A DNA stretch of 58,446 nt from Chloroflexota bacterium (GCA_022561635.1 JADFQV010000006.1:1-58446), one strand, 5' to 3'; shown: positions 18,077 through 28,856, counted from the stretch's first letter. Numbers and translations: made by a program. Notes: generated by a model not told the origin, from the letters alone.

Positions 18077-19192
18077 TCATTCGGCCTCTGCCGGCTCTGG
18101 GTATCCCGTCACCAGCAGGTCGTCGCCCAGGCGCTCCACCGTCACCTCACGCAGGCGCAGCGCGTCGGCCATGCGGTAGGCACCCTCACCGGCGACCGCC
18201 GCCGGAGCGTCCGCCGCACCGACGATTAGCGGGGCGATGACCGCGTGCACCTTGTCCACGAGGCCAGCGTCGAAGAACGCGCCGAGGATCACGCCGCCGC
18301 CCTCCACGAGCAGCGTCACGATGTCGCGCCTGCCCAGCTCCTCGAGAAGCGCCCGCAAGTCAACGTGCTCACCGGCGAGCGGCAGCGGCAGCACCTCGGC
18401 GCCGGACGCCTGGATCGACGCCCGCCACTGCGGCGGCGAGTCCGGTCCGGTGGCGACCAGCGTGGCGGCGTCGCCGCTGAGCACCTGCGCCATCGGCGGC
18501 GTGCGCCCGCGCGTGTCGACGACAACCCGCAGCGGCTGGCGTTCAGCCTCTTCGCCGCCCGGCCGCGCCGTTAGGGACGGGTCGTCCACGACGACCGTCG
18601 ACGAGCCCACCAGGATGGCGTCGATCCGCGTGCGCAGGACGTGCGCCCACTCCCGCGCCTCGGCGCCCGAGACCCAGCGCGAATCGCCCGAGGCCGCCGC
18701 GATCTTCCCGTCCAGCGACACCGCGAACTTGGCGACGACGAAGGGCAGGCCCGTCGTGCGGTGCTTGAAGAACGCCTCGTTGATGTGGCGCGCCTCTTCC
18801 TCGCCCTCGCCGCCAATCGTCCGTATCCCCGCCTTCTCCAGCGCCTCCTGGCCGCGCCCGTCCACCTGACTGTCGGCGTCTCGCACCGCGTAGTGCACTT
18901 CAGACACGCCGGCGCCGATGATGGCATCGGTGCACGGCGGCGTCTGACCCTGGTGCGCGCACGGCTCCAGCGTCACGTACATCGTCGCGCCCCGCGCGCT
19001 CTCCCCGGCCGCCTCCAGCGCCACGACTTCAGCGTGCGGCCCCGGCGGCGGCTGCGTCACGCCTTCGCCGGCCACGCTGCCGTCGGCGGCAACGACCACG
19101 GCGCCGACCATCGGGTTCGGGGACACATGCTGCGCAGCGTTGCCCGCAAGATCAAGCGCGCGTTGCATCGGTTCAGGGATCATCGCGGCCAT
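18077..19192 (-). CDS. ribD: Bifunctional diaminohydroxyphosphoribosylaminopyrimidine deaminase / 5-amino-6-(5-phosphoribosylamino)uracil reductase
   Basis: NPMVGAVVV, PHAEVVALE, TMYVTLEPCAHQGQTPPCTDAII, FVVAKFAVSLDGKIAA; start MAAMIPEPMQRAL. Confidence 0.93.
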   Translation of the reverse strand: MAAMIPEPMQRALDLAGNAAQHVSPNPMVGAVVVAADGSVAGEGVTQPPPGPHAEVVALEAAGESARGATMYVTLEPCAHQGQTPPCTDAIIGAGVSEVHYAVRDADSQVDGRGQEALEKAGIRTIGGEGEEEARHINEAFFKHRTTGLPFVVAKFAVSLDGKIAAASGDSRWVSGAEAREWAHVLRTRIDAILVGSSTVVVDDPSLTARPGGEEAERQPLRVVVDTRGRTPPMAQVLSGDAATLVATGPDSPPQWRASIQASGAEVLPLPLAGEHVDLRALLEELGRRDIVTLLVEGGGVILGAFFDAGLVDKVHAVIAPLIVGAADAPAAVAGEGAYRMADALRLREVTVERLGDDLLVTGYPEPAEAE

Positions 19193-19237
19193 TATCGTAT
19201 ACTCCCGGTGCATCTGACGGGAGACGAAGGAGCAGCC

Positions 19238-19831
19238 ATGGCGACCGCACGAATGCAGAAGACGATCGATACGATTAAGAACGAGCGCCGCCGCTTCGAG
19301 ACGTTCTGCCGCTCCCTCAGCGACGAGGAGCTGGCGCGCCCCGTCCCCGACAGCACCTGGATCGTCCGCGACTTCATCCCTCACCTCGGCACGCTCGACA
19401 CCGAGCTCATCCGCTGGTTCGAAGGCGTCGCCAACGGCGTTCCGGACGCTATCGAGCGCGACGCCGACGGCCGCCCGTTCCAGCTAGATAACTGGAACGA
19501 CAGCACCGTCGCCGAGCGTCGCGAGTGGACGCTGGACAAGATCTTCGACGAGGCAGCAGCCAACCGCGAGAGGCTGATCGTCACGCTCGAAAAGCTAACG
19601 GACGAGCAAACGGACTCAGTGACCAAGATGGCCGGGGATAGTAAGCGCCCGCCGGCCGAAGTGCCGCTCAAGCTCTTCCTCGCCGGCTGGGCCCACCACG
19701 ACGCTGTCCACGTCGCCGACATGCTCAAGGCGCTCCCCGAACGCGCTGACGAACCGGAGATGCGAGCCTGGATGGATCACCCGGCCGTCACCTGGTACCA
19801 GAAGACGATGGCCGGCCCCACCCGCAACTGA
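19238..19831 (+). CDS. DinB/maleylpyruvate isomerase N-terminal-like fold protein
   Basis: DSTWIVRDFIPHLGTLDTELIRWFEG...LAGWAHHDAVHVADML (His-rich four-helix DinB pattern). Confidence 0.65.
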   Translation: MATARMQKTIDTIKNERRRFETFCRSLSDEELARPVPDSTWIVRDFIPHLGTLDTELIRWFEGVANGVPDAIERDADGRPFQLDNWNDSTVAERREWTLDKIFDEAAANRERLIVTLEKLTDEQTDSVTKMAGDSKRPPAEVPLKLFLAGWAHHDAVHVADMLKALPERADEPEMRAWMDHPAVTWYQKTMAGPTRN

Positions 19832-19876
19832 CGCCCGCCCCTAGACCGAACCCATCGCTCGCGCGTTTGTATTGCT

Positions 19877-20380
19877 GTGACACCACGAAAGCGGCCGGGT
19901 AGCTTCCGCGACCCACGCGAAGAACGCTACGACCGCGCCCAACAGAAATCGGGCGAACCGGTCGTTTACCCGGTCCTCGAGCAACCGGCCGATCCAACCC
20001 CACCTAGCAGGGAGATTCCCATGACCGCCACGCAATTCGTCGTCCTCGGCATCCTCTTCATCCTCATCGCCTGGGCGGGCGCCAGCACTGTCGCCTACGG
20101 CGTCGTCGAGCTCTCCGGCGGCGGCGACCAGGGGCCGCCCGGCGTGCAGGGCGAGCCAGGGCTAGAGGGAGCGATCGGGCCTCCCGGCCCCGCCGGCGAC
20201 GACGCTGCGATGGAGATGATCAAGCGCCTGAGCAGCCTCTTCGCCGTCCAGCAGAAGTCGGTCCTGCAAGGCGGCGCATTCGTCGAGTTCAACGACCCGG
20301 AGATCGGAGCCTGCGTGCAATACATCATCACCGGTGATCCTGGCGTAGACGCCTGTCCGGGGTTCTCCGGCGGCCAGTAA
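19877..20380 (+). CDS. Membrane-anchored protein with short collagen-like Gly-X-Y segment
   Basis: TM QFVVLGILFILIAWAGASTVAYGVVEL followed by GDQGPPGVQGEPGLEGAIGPPGPAGDD (9 G-X-Y triplets); GTG start or internal ATG 20023. Confidence 0.7.
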   Translation: MTPRKRPGSFRDPREERYDRAQQKSGEPVVYPVLEQPADPTPPSREIPMTATQFVVLGILFILIAWAGASTVAYGVVELSGGGDQGPPGVQGEPGLEGAIGPPGPAGDDAAMEMIKRLSSLFAVQQKSVLQGGAFVEFNDPEIGACVQYIITGDPGVDACPGFSGGQ

Positions 20381-20416
20381 GGCCATCCAATGACCGTATT
20401 TCGTACCAGGGGCCGC

Positions 20417-20425
20417 TGCTATAAT
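20417..20425 (+). promoter_or_regulatory. Extended -10 (TGC-TATAAT) 7 nt from the RDD gene ATG
   Basis: TGCTATAATCCGTGAAATG. Confidence 0.6.
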
Positions 20426-20432
20426 CCGTGAA

Positions 20433-20918
20433 ATGGCGACGATGTCTCAAGTAGAACAGGCGCAGGACTACGCACCCCCCCTGCCCTACGCCGGCTTCCC
20501 GTTGCGCGTCGTCTCCGCCATCCTCGATGCCGTCTTCCTGATCGCCCTCGCCGCACTGATCGCGGCTGCAGCGGGCTTCTACGTTCTGGTGCGCACCAGC
20601 TGGGGCGATACTGACCCCTCGAACGAGGTCTACGTCACTAGCGCCACCATCCTCTGCACGTTCCTGATCCTCGCGCCGCTCTACTTCGTCCTGCTCTGGT
20701 ACTGGCGCGGCCAAACGCTCGGGCAGGTTGCCGTCCGCGTCGCCGTCACCGACCGCGACGGCTACCATATCTCGTTCCGCCAGTCGCTCGTCCGCCTGAT
20801 CGCTTGGCCGATCAGCGTTCTGCCGCTCGGCCTCGGCGTCACCACGATGTTCTTCGACAGCGAGCAGCGCATGCTGCACGATATGCTGGCCGGAACAGTC
20901 GTAGTCGAGCTCCCGTAG
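20433..20918 (+). CDS. RDD family membrane protein
   Basis: YAGFPLRVVSAILDAVFLIALAALI...WRGQTLGQVAVRVAVTDRDG. Confidence 0.85.
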   Translation: MATMSQVEQAQDYAPPLPYAGFPLRVVSAILDAVFLIALAALIAAAAGFYVLVRTSWGDTDPSNEVYVTSATILCTFLILAPLYFVLLWYWRGQTLGQVAVRVAVTDRDGYHISFRQSLVRLIAWPISVLPLGLGVTTMFFDSEQRMLHDMLAGTVVVELP

Positions 20919-21736
20919 TGAACGTCCTGCGCACCGCCACCGTCTGGGTGGCCGCATTCGTCCTCGCGTTCTTCCTTGCCGCCTTCTTCCTCACGCTCAC
21001 CGCCTTTGAGCTCACCTCAGAGGACACGGGCCAGGACATCCTGCGCCGCTCCGTCGCCATCTCCACTGATATCGACGCCGTCCTGCCCGGCATCGAAGCG
21101 AACCTCGACGCGGTCACCGCGGAAGGCGACTCGCCCACGGTGACGGTCCCCGGCTTCCCGATCCCCGTCGAGCTGACACGCGAGGAGGCGGCCACGCTGC
21201 GCGGCGCCGACCTGCGCACGCGCATCCTCGACGACTCCGCGCGGCTTCTCTACGACGAAGGCGGCTCGGCCTGGGCCGCCGGCGACCCTGAAGCGAGCCG
21301 CGAGGTAGAGCGCCTCTCCACGGCCGGCGCGATCGACTACGGACTCGGTTTCATCAGCGACTCCACGAATACGGTGCTGCTCATCGTCTCCGTCCTGCTC
21401 GCCATCATCGTCCTCGGCCTGGCCGGCGTTCTGATGGTCGTTCTGCCGTGGGACATGCGGATTCTGGTCGCCGGCGGCCTCATCGCCTTCGTGGCGCTGC
21501 CTTCGCTGGCCGGCGCCGTTGGCCTGCGGTTCGTCTTCCGCTCGGCGGACGACGAAGGCGACCCGTTCGTGGCGGGCATGCTAGACCTCGGCGTCGACGC
21601 CATGTCGGTGCCGATACGCAGCTTCTTCGTCCTCAGCGTCCTCGGCATCGCGCTCATCTTGATCGCCACCCTGCTTCTGTGGTGGACTTCTCGCCTCTCG
21701 CCCCCGGACCGATCAGCACTGGACACGCCCGCATAG
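20918..21736 (+). CDS. Hypothetical multi-TM membrane protein
   Basis: GTG start overlapping the RDD stop (TAGTG); N-terminal TM plus three C-terminal TM segments; large soluble region between. Confidence 0.7.
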   Translation: MNVLRTATVWVAAFVLAFFLAAFFLTLTAFELTSEDTGQDILRRSVAISTDIDAVLPGIEANLDAVTAEGDSPTVTVPGFPIPVELTREEAATLRGADLRTRILDDSARLLYDEGGSAWAAGDPEASREVERLSTAGAIDYGLGFISDSTNTVLLIVSVLLAIIVLGLAGVLMVVLPWDMRILVAGGLIAFVALPSLAGAVGLRFVFRSADDEGDPFVAGMLDLGVDAMSVPIRSFFVLSVLGIALILIATLLLWWTSRLSPPDRSALDTPA

Positions 21737-21754
21737 CCACGATAGGAGTTAGAT

Positions 21755-22543
21755 ATGGGTCAGCTAGACGATAAGGTCGCGATCATCACCGGCGCCAGCC
21801 GCGGCATCGGCAAGGAGATCGCCCTCCTCTTCGGCCGCGAAGGCGCCAAAGTGGTGGCCGCCGCTCGCACCGAAAACGAAGGCGATCACCAGCTCCCCGG
21901 CGCTATCACTGGGACCGTCGAGGAGATCCGCGCGGCCGGCGGCGAGGCGACGGCCGTTCGCGCTGACATCTCAAATCCGGAGAGCATTGAGCAGCTCGTG
22001 GCCGCGACGCGGAAGGCGTACGGGCCGGTCAACGTCCTCGTGAACAACGCCGCGCTCACCTACTTCCAGCCGATCAACGGCTTTCCGCTCAGACGCTGGG
22101 AACGGATGCTGGCCGTCGACCTCACCGCCCCGTTCCTGCTCGCTCAGGCCGTCATCGCGGACATGATCGCCGCCGGTGGCGGCCACATCATCAACATCTC
22201 GTCGCGCGCCTCCGTCCACCCCGAGGGCCCGCCGTACGAGCTGCCGGCCGGTGGCGGCACCGTCTACGGCACCGTCAAAGCCGGGATCGAGCGCTTCACC
22301 ACGGGCCTCGCGCACGAGCTGTACGACTCGGGAATCGCCGTCAACTCGCTGGCCCCGACAGGCATCGTCGCCTCGCCCGGCGTCCTCTTCCACAAGCTGA
22401 TCAAGGACGAGACCGACCCGCGCGCCGAGCCGATCGCCTACATGGCGAAGGCCACGCTCATCCTCGCCACCTGCGACCCGAAGACGCTAACCGGCCGCGT
22501 GGCCTACAGCCAGCCGCTCCTCAAGGAGCACGGCCAGCTTTAG
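21755..22543 (+). CDS. SDR family oxidoreductase
   Basis: VAIITGASRGIGKEIALLFGREGA, NVLVNNAALT, GGTVYGTVKAGIERF (YxxxK). Confidence 0.92.
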   Translation: MGQLDDKVAIITGASRGIGKEIALLFGREGAKVVAAARTENEGDHQLPGAITGTVEEIRAAGGEATAVRADISNPESIEQLVAATRKAYGPVNVLVNNAALTYFQPINGFPLRRWERMLAVDLTAPFLLAQAVIADMIAAGGGHIINISSRASVHPEGPPYELPAGGGTVYGTVKAGIERFTTGLAHELYDSGIAVNSLAPTGIVASPGVLFHKLIKDETDPRAEPIAYMAKATLILATCDPKTLTGRVAYSQPLLKEHGQL

Positions 22544-22956
22544 GCGCCCGGCATCTCGTTCCCGACGATCCGCCCGTCCTTGTCCGTCACGAGTCGCCCC
22601 TTGCTCATGTCCAGCATCACCAGCACGTTTCCGAACGGGTCCCGGACCACGGCGCACCTGCCAATCTGGATGTCGAACGGCCCAGCTACGACGCTTCCGC
22701 CCGCGGCCACGAACGACTCCACGGCCTCCGCCACCGACGCCACAAGCAGGTTCGTCTCCTGTTCCGGCCGCTCAGTCTGCAGAACGATCTCGCCGCCACC
22801 CTCCGCCAGTCGCAGACCGGCCGCCGTCTCGGACCGCCAGACGAGCTCGTGCCCCAGGCGATCGCCATAGAACGCCAGCGCATCGTCAAGGTCGCCGACG
22901 GGCAGGCGGAGACAGTCGATCCCCTTGAACAGTGGCGCTTCGGGCGGGCGGCTCAC
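22540..22956 (-). CDS. VOC family protein
   Basis: FKGIDCLRLPVGDLDDALAFYGDRLGHELVWR...RCAVVRDPFGNVLVMLD; GTG 22956 start preferred, track ORF extends to 22983. Confidence 0.82.
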   Translation of the reverse strand: MSRPPEAPLFKGIDCLRLPVGDLDDALAFYGDRLGHELVWRSETAAGLRLAEGGGEIVLQTERPEQETNLLVASVAEAVESFVAAGGSVVAGPFDIQIGRCAVVRDPFGNVLVMLDMSKGRLVTDKDGRIVGNEMPGA

Positions 22957-23014
22957 GACGCGGCAAGTATACTGCGCGTCCATGGCGATCTAGTCTCGGC
23001 CAACGCCAATGCCA

Positions 23015-23040
23015 AGAGGCCGGCGTTCCCGCCGGCCTCT
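23015..23040 (-). terminator. 11-bp stem hairpin downstream of thiolase gene
   Basis: AGAGGCCGGCG-TTCC-CGCCGGCCTCT on plus strand (GGAA loop on minus). Confidence 0.7.
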
Positions 23041-23062
23041 CTTCGTTTCGAACTCAGGCGAG

Positions 23063-24217
<1,155 letters not shown>

Positions 24218-24284
24218 TATGTCCTCCTTCTGGTTCGTGCCCTCATTCTAGCAGACGCTAAGCCACGATCCACGGTGATTCACG

Positions 24285-25112
24285 TTACCGAGACGGCGGG
24301 CCCGGGCTGTCTGTAAAGTCGATGAACGCCACCGGCACACCGCACGCGCCCGACCGGTTCACCGACACGATCCGGCCGCCCTGCAGCGCCGGATGCGGCT
24401 CGCCGACCGGATAGCCCTTCGCCTTGAGGTCTGCCGCCAGCTCGTCGATCCCCGTGCACTCGAAGCACAGCCCCGCGATGTCGCCCGGCCGCGGCTTGGC
24501 GGGTCGCTCCGACGGCCCGATCACCTCGATCACGACGTCGCCCGGCCGCATGAAGGCGAACGACGTCTCGCCGCGCTGGAACGTCCGCTTCGTCTCCACA
24601 CCGAACCACGACTCCATTCGCTCGCTGATCGTCCCGGCGTGCGGCACACGCAGGACAACGTGGTCGATGCGCGTGATACGGCTCTCCGTCGCTGATCGGC
24701 CACCCATCAGCCCCTCTTCGGGCTCCACGACCTCCAGCTGGACCCCGTCGAAGGCGTCCGCCGCCAGGTAGCTCAACCGGCCCGTGAACCCGTCACGCGG
24801 CTCCGGATCGTCGAGCGTCACGCCGCAGTCCCGCAGCTTCGCAACGTCGCCGTCGACATCGTCGCTCCACAGCGCAACGTGGTGCAGGCCTTCGCCGCGC
24901 TCCTCGAGGAACGTGGCGAACGGCGACGACGCTTCGAGCGGCTGGATCAGCTCCAGGTAAGCGCCACCGGCCGCCAGCATCGCCGCCCTGACGCCGCGAG
25001 AGGGCATCTCGCCCTCCTTGACCAGCCGTAGGCCCAGCGCATCGCGGTATAGCGCGTAGGCGGCCTCCAGATCGCGCACAGCGATGCCCACGTGGTGGAC
25101 GTCCCGGATCAT
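24285..25112 (-). CDS. Two-domain VOC protein, methylmalonyl-CoA epimerase-like N-terminal half
   Basis: IRDVHHVGIAVRDLEAAYALYRDALGLRLVKEGEMPSRGVRAAMLAAGGAYLELIQP plus a second RIDHVVLRVP VOC repeat. Confidence 0.8.
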   Translation of the reverse strand: MIRDVHHVGIAVRDLEAAYALYRDALGLRLVKEGEMPSRGVRAAMLAAGGAYLELIQPLEASSPFATFLEERGEGLHHVALWSDDVDGDVAKLRDCGVTLDDPEPRDGFTGRLSYLAADAFDGVQLEVVEPEEGLMGGRSATESRITRIDHVVLRVPHAGTISERMESWFGVETKRTFQRGETSFAFMRPGDVVIEVIGPSERPAKPRPGDIAGLCFECTGIDELAADLKAKGYPVGEPHPALQGGRIVSVNRSGACGVPVAFIDFTDSPGPPSR

Positions 25113-25202
25113 GGCCCGATTCTAGCAGGCGCCCCGCCACTGGCGACGCTCGGGGACGTTCGCTTACACTTGGCGGCGACAAGCCGATTGGAGGAGCCCG
25201 CA

Positions 25203-26231
25203 ATGAAGATCGAAACCAGTATCATGGCCGCGAATATCGCCGCCTACGCCGAGCAGGCTCGCAGCCTGGAAGCGCTCGGCTACGACGCCGTCGTCGCGCC
25301 GGAGGCCGGCCACGACCCCTTCCTGCCGCTAATGACCGTCGCCGAGCACACGCAGACGATCAAGTTCGGCACGGCCGTGGCCATCGCCTTTCCGCGCAGC
25401 CCGATGGTCACCGCCCAACTCGCCTGGGACCTCCAGCGCTTCTCCGGCGGGCGCTTCATGCTCGGACTTGGTACACAGGTGAAGGGCCACAACGAGCGCC
25501 GCTACTCGACCCCCTGGCCCTCCCCACCCGGCCCGCGCCTGCGCGACTACCTCGTCACGTTGAAGGCGATCTTCAAGACGTTCCAGACGAATGAGCGCCC
25601 GTCTCACGAAGGGCCCCACTACCGCTTCACGCTGATGTCCCCGTTCTTCAACCCCGGGGCGAACGACGCCGGGCACCTACCGATCTACATATCGGCTGTC
25701 AATCCCTACAACTGCCGGCTCGTCGGCGAGCTGTGCGATGGCATTCGCATGCACCCCTTCAACACCGCCAAGTACACGAAAGAGGTGATCGTCCCGGCGA
25801 TCGAAGAGGGAGCGAAGAAGGCTGGCCGCGATATTTCTGAGATCGACCTCGTCGGCGGCAACTTCATCATCACCGGCGCTAACGAGGAAGAGGTCGAGCG
25901 AGCCAAGGGGCCGATCCGTCAGCAGCTCTCGTTTTACGCTTCGACGCGCGTCTACCATCCCGTGCTCGAAATCCACGGCTGGGAGGAGACCGGACAGGAG
26001 CTCTTCCGCCTCTCGATGGAGGGCAAGTGGCCGGAGATGGCCGCGGCGATCACGGACGAGATGCTGGAAGAGTTCGCGATCATCGGCACCTACGACGAGC
26101 TGGTCCCGAAGATCAAGGCGCGCTTCGGCGGCGTCCTCAGCACGCTCGGCTTCGGCTTCGGCTTCGGCGCCCGCACCGCGCAGGACGACGAACGCCTGAC
26201 CGCGGTCATCGAAGAGCTGAAGCAGATCTGA
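25203..26231 (+). CDS. LLM class (putatively F420-dependent) oxidoreductase
   Basis: MKIETSIMAANIAAYAEQARSLEALGYDAVVAPEAGHDPFLPL, QRFSGGRFMLGLGTQVKGHNERRYSTPW. Confidence 0.9.
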   Translation: MKIETSIMAANIAAYAEQARSLEALGYDAVVAPEAGHDPFLPLMTVAEHTQTIKFGTAVAIAFPRSPMVTAQLAWDLQRFSGGRFMLGLGTQVKGHNERRYSTPWPSPPGPRLRDYLVTLKAIFKTFQTNERPSHEGPHYRFTLMSPFFNPGANDAGHLPIYISAVNPYNCRLVGELCDGIRMHPFNTAKYTKEVIVPAIEEGAKKAGRDISEIDLVGGNFIITGANEEEVERAKGPIRQQLSFYASTRVYHPVLEIHGWEETGQELFRLSMEGKWPEMAAAITDEMLEEFAIIGTYDELVPKIKARFGGVLSTLGFGFGFGARTAQDDERLTAVIEELKQI

Positions 26232-27100
26232 TGGCCCCAAAGATTCCCCGCGACGACGACGCTGCCCTGCCGGGGCGCAGCATTAGCCTGCACTACCGGG
26301 ACTGGGGCGGCGACGGCCCGCCGCTGCTGCTGCTGCACGGCCTCTCCTCCAACTGCCGCATCTGGGACCTGACGGCGCCGCTCCTGACGGATCGCTTTCA
26401 CGTCGTTGCCCTCGACCAGCGCAGTCACGGCCGCAGCGACCAGCCGGAAGACGGCTACGGCTTCGACGAAGTCACCGCCGACCTTGAGGAGTTCATCGGC
26501 ACACTTGCCATCGAGCCGCCGACGATCGTCGGCCACTCCTGGGGTGCCAACGTCGCCCTCGCTTACGCCGTCTCCAGCCCCAACGCCGTCCGCTCGCTCG
26601 TTCTTGTCGACGGTGGCGTCATCGACATCTCAGAGCACAGTACCTGGGAAGAGGCGGAGCCGCGCATGCGGCCGCCCGAGATCGACGGCACGCCCGTTGA
26701 GACGATAGTCGGGTTCATGCGCAACTGGCCGCACCTAAAAGACATCTGGAACGACGAGTTGCGCGAGATGGTGCTGGCCAACTTCGAAGTCCGCGAGGAC
26801 GGCACGATCGCCCGCCCACTGTCGATCGAAAACCACATGAAGATCGCCCACGCTATCTTTGATCAGCAGCCGGCGCATCTCCTTGAGAAGCTCACCTGCC
26901 CGCTCCTGGTGATCTCCTGTCAGCAGGCGCCCACGAACGACGAGTCGAGGCAGTGGCAGAAGCTCCGCGAAGACGGCCTTAAGTCCCTTGGCCGCGTCGC
27001 GCCGGACGCCCGCGTCGTCGTCATGAAGAACACGATCCACGACGTCCCGATCCAGCGGCCGGAAGAGCTGGCCAAGCAGATCTTAGACTTCGCCGAATAA
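26231..27100 (+). CDS. Alpha/beta hydrolase
   Basis: PPLLLLHGLSSNCRIWDLTAPLL, GHSWGANVAL; TGATG overlap with the LLM gene. Confidence 0.9.
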   Translation: MAPKIPRDDDAALPGRSISLHYRDWGGDGPPLLLLHGLSSNCRIWDLTAPLLTDRFHVVALDQRSHGRSDQPEDGYGFDEVTADLEEFIGTLAIEPPTIVGHSWGANVALAYAVSSPNAVRSLVLVDGGVIDISEHSTWEEAEPRMRPPEIDGTPVETIVGFMRNWPHLKDIWNDELREMVLANFEVREDGTIARPLSIENHMKIAHAIFDQQPAHLLEKLTCPLLVISCQQAPTNDESRQWQKLREDGLKSLGRVAPDARVVVMKNTIHDVPIQRPEELAKQILDFAE

Positions 27101-27103
27101 GCC

Positions 27104-27131
27104 AGGGGCGGACCGTCGCCGGCCCGCCCCT
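27104..27131. terminator. Bidirectional hairpin between convergent hydrolase and AAA ATPase genes
   Basis: AGGGGCGG-a-CCG-tcgc-CGG-c-CCGCCCCT. Confidence 0.65.
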
Positions 27132-27159
27132 AACTCACCTACGTTGCGCTGGTAGCGCT

Positions 27160-28686
27160 TTAGTCGTCGTAGTCCTCTGTCTCCTCGTCATTCGTGATGA
27201 AGAGCGCAATTGCCTTGTCGAACGACTCACGGCTCAGCACCGCACTCGCACCATCGAAGGCCGCGCTCTCAATCAAGATCGTGACGAGGTCGCGGGCATG
27301 ACTCGCCCGCGGCTTTCGGGCCTGCTCGTCAAACAGCTTCTCGATTACGTACTCAATCGCGTCGTCCTCCACGGGAACCGCCTTCGCGCGGCACTCGCGG
27401 CGCAGGATCTCGCCGAAGTTCGCCCGGTCGGGGCTAGGGATGCGCACCTTGTACAGAATGCGGCGCAGCAGCGCGTCGTCCGCCACCTCACGCACCCGCG
27501 CGTTCGTGCCGAACAGCAGCTGCAGCCTGAAGGGAATAGTCAGCTTCTCGCCGGTCACCAGGCTGAGCGAGTCCCAGCCGCGCTCCAGCGGAATCAGCCA
27601 GCGCGTCAGCAGGTCCGTCGTCGTCACGCGCTGACGGCCGAAGTCGTCCACCACCAGCACGCCGTTCTGGGCCTTGATGTGCGCCGGCGCCTGGTAGAAG
27701 CCCGCCTGCGGGTCGTATCCCAGGTCCAGGGCGCTGCGGTCCATCTCCGCACCGAGGACTATCGCCGGCCGCCGCACCTTCACCCAGCGCCCGTCGAGAT
27801 CTGGTCTTTTCTTCGTCTCGGGGTCCGAATCGTCATCCAGCGGAACGTGGATCGACGGGTCGAACACGCGGATCACCTGTCCGTAAGCGTAGATCGCGAA
27901 CGGCACGTATGAAATACCGGCCAACGCCTTCGAGAAGCTCTCCAGGATCACCGACTTACCGTTGCCGGAAGGCCCGTAAAAGAGGCTCGTCTTGCCAGAA
28001 AACAAGGCCCGCGCCACGGCATCCGATACGTCGCTTGTTAGCACCAGGTCCTTCACTGCCTCTGTGATCTCGTGGCGGCTCACCTCTTGCTTCTCCTCGA
28101 ACAGCTTCTGCATCACGCTCGAATACTGCTCCGCGGTTACCGGCGCCGGGCCAGCGTAGCGACTGCGCTCCAGCGCCTCCAGGACATGCGTCTGCCCCTT
28201 CTCGGACAGACGATAGCGGTAGTTTCCCGTGTACAGGTCGGACTGGCTGAGAACGACGATCAGCCGCTCCTCAGTGAGCGCCTCCAGGATCTGGGAGACG
28301 ATGTCTCCCGCCAGCCCCAACCGTTTCGCCAGCTGCGCCATGGAAGGTGTGCCGGAGTAGTGCATGATCTTCAACGTCAGGTCCGTCAGGAACGCCTTGG
28401 AAAGACCGACCTCGGCGAACGTACGCGGCGCACGCAGGAACGAGTCGTCGCCGTCCGGCTGCGCCTCGGAAACGGTCGCCATCGTGCGCGAGATGAACTG
28501 CGACATCGAGTCGCTGTGCTCATCAGCGGGCTCATCGTCGGGCGCTTCAGTCGTCGCCCCGCGAGACAAGAACGAGGGCACTATCCTCGTCTCCTCGCCC
28601 TGGTGGGCAGCCTCGTCCGAGTGCGGCGCGGGCGCAGTGTCATCCCGGTTGATGCTTTCGTCTCTGAACGTCGATTCGGTCTCCAT
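27160..28686 (-). CDS. AAA ATPase with N-terminal winged-helix-like region
   Basis: Walker A GPSGNGKS, Walker B GVLVVDDFGRQ, sensor LLFGTNARV; upstream QLAKRLGLAGDIVSQILEALTEERLIVVLS wHTH-like; ATG 28686 with GAGGT RBS. Confidence 0.82.
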   Translation of the reverse strand: METESTFRDESINRDDTAPAPHSDEAAHQGEETRIVPSFLSRGATTEAPDDEPADEHSDSMSQFISRTMATVSEAQPDGDDSFLRAPRTFAEVGLSKAFLTDLTLKIMHYSGTPSMAQLAKRLGLAGDIVSQILEALTEERLIVVLSQSDLYTGNYRYRLSEKGQTHVLEALERSRYAGPAPVTAEQYSSVMQKLFEEKQEVSRHEITEAVKDLVLTSDVSDAVARALFSGKTSLFYGPSGNGKSVILESFSKALAGISYVPFAIYAYGQVIRVFDPSIHVPLDDDSDPETKKRPDLDGRWVKVRRPAIVLGAEMDRSALDLGYDPQAGFYQAPAHIKAQNGVLVVDDFGRQRVTTTDLLTRWLIPLERGWDSLSLVTGEKLTIPFRLQLLFGTNARVREVADDALLRRILYKVRIPSPDRANFGEILRRECRAKAVPVEDDAIEYVIEKLFDEQARKPRASHARDLVTILIESAAFDGASAVLSRESFDKAIALFITNDEETEDYDD

Positions 28687-28804
28687 CGTTACCTCATGTC
28701 CTTCCGGATGCGCATCCTCTCCCCGCTCATAGGGGGCCACCAACTTAGACGCCGCGGCGGGCGCACTCGTTACCGCAGTTCGCGCGGCCGTCTGCGACGA
28801 ACGT

Positions 28805-28822
28805 TTGTATTTTTCTGCACAA
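28805..28822. promoter_or_regulatory. Candidate Rex operator upstream of rex
   Basis: TTGTATTTTTCTGCACAA; 10/14 specified positions of TTGTGAA-N4-TTCACAA, adjacent to the rex -35. Confidence 0.5.
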
Positions 28823-28826
28823 GCTA

Positions 28827-28856
28827 TTGACCTTAAAACTCAGCGGATGCTATAAG
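28827..28856 (+). promoter_or_regulatory. rex promoter: -35 TTGACC, 18-nt spacer, extended -10 TGC-TATAAG
   Basis: Direct motif reading upstream of rex. Confidence 0.6.

Noticed and set aside
19193-19237. FMN riboswitch upstream of ribD
   Set aside because: Only about 45 bp separate ribD from the divergent gene; no room for an RFN element.
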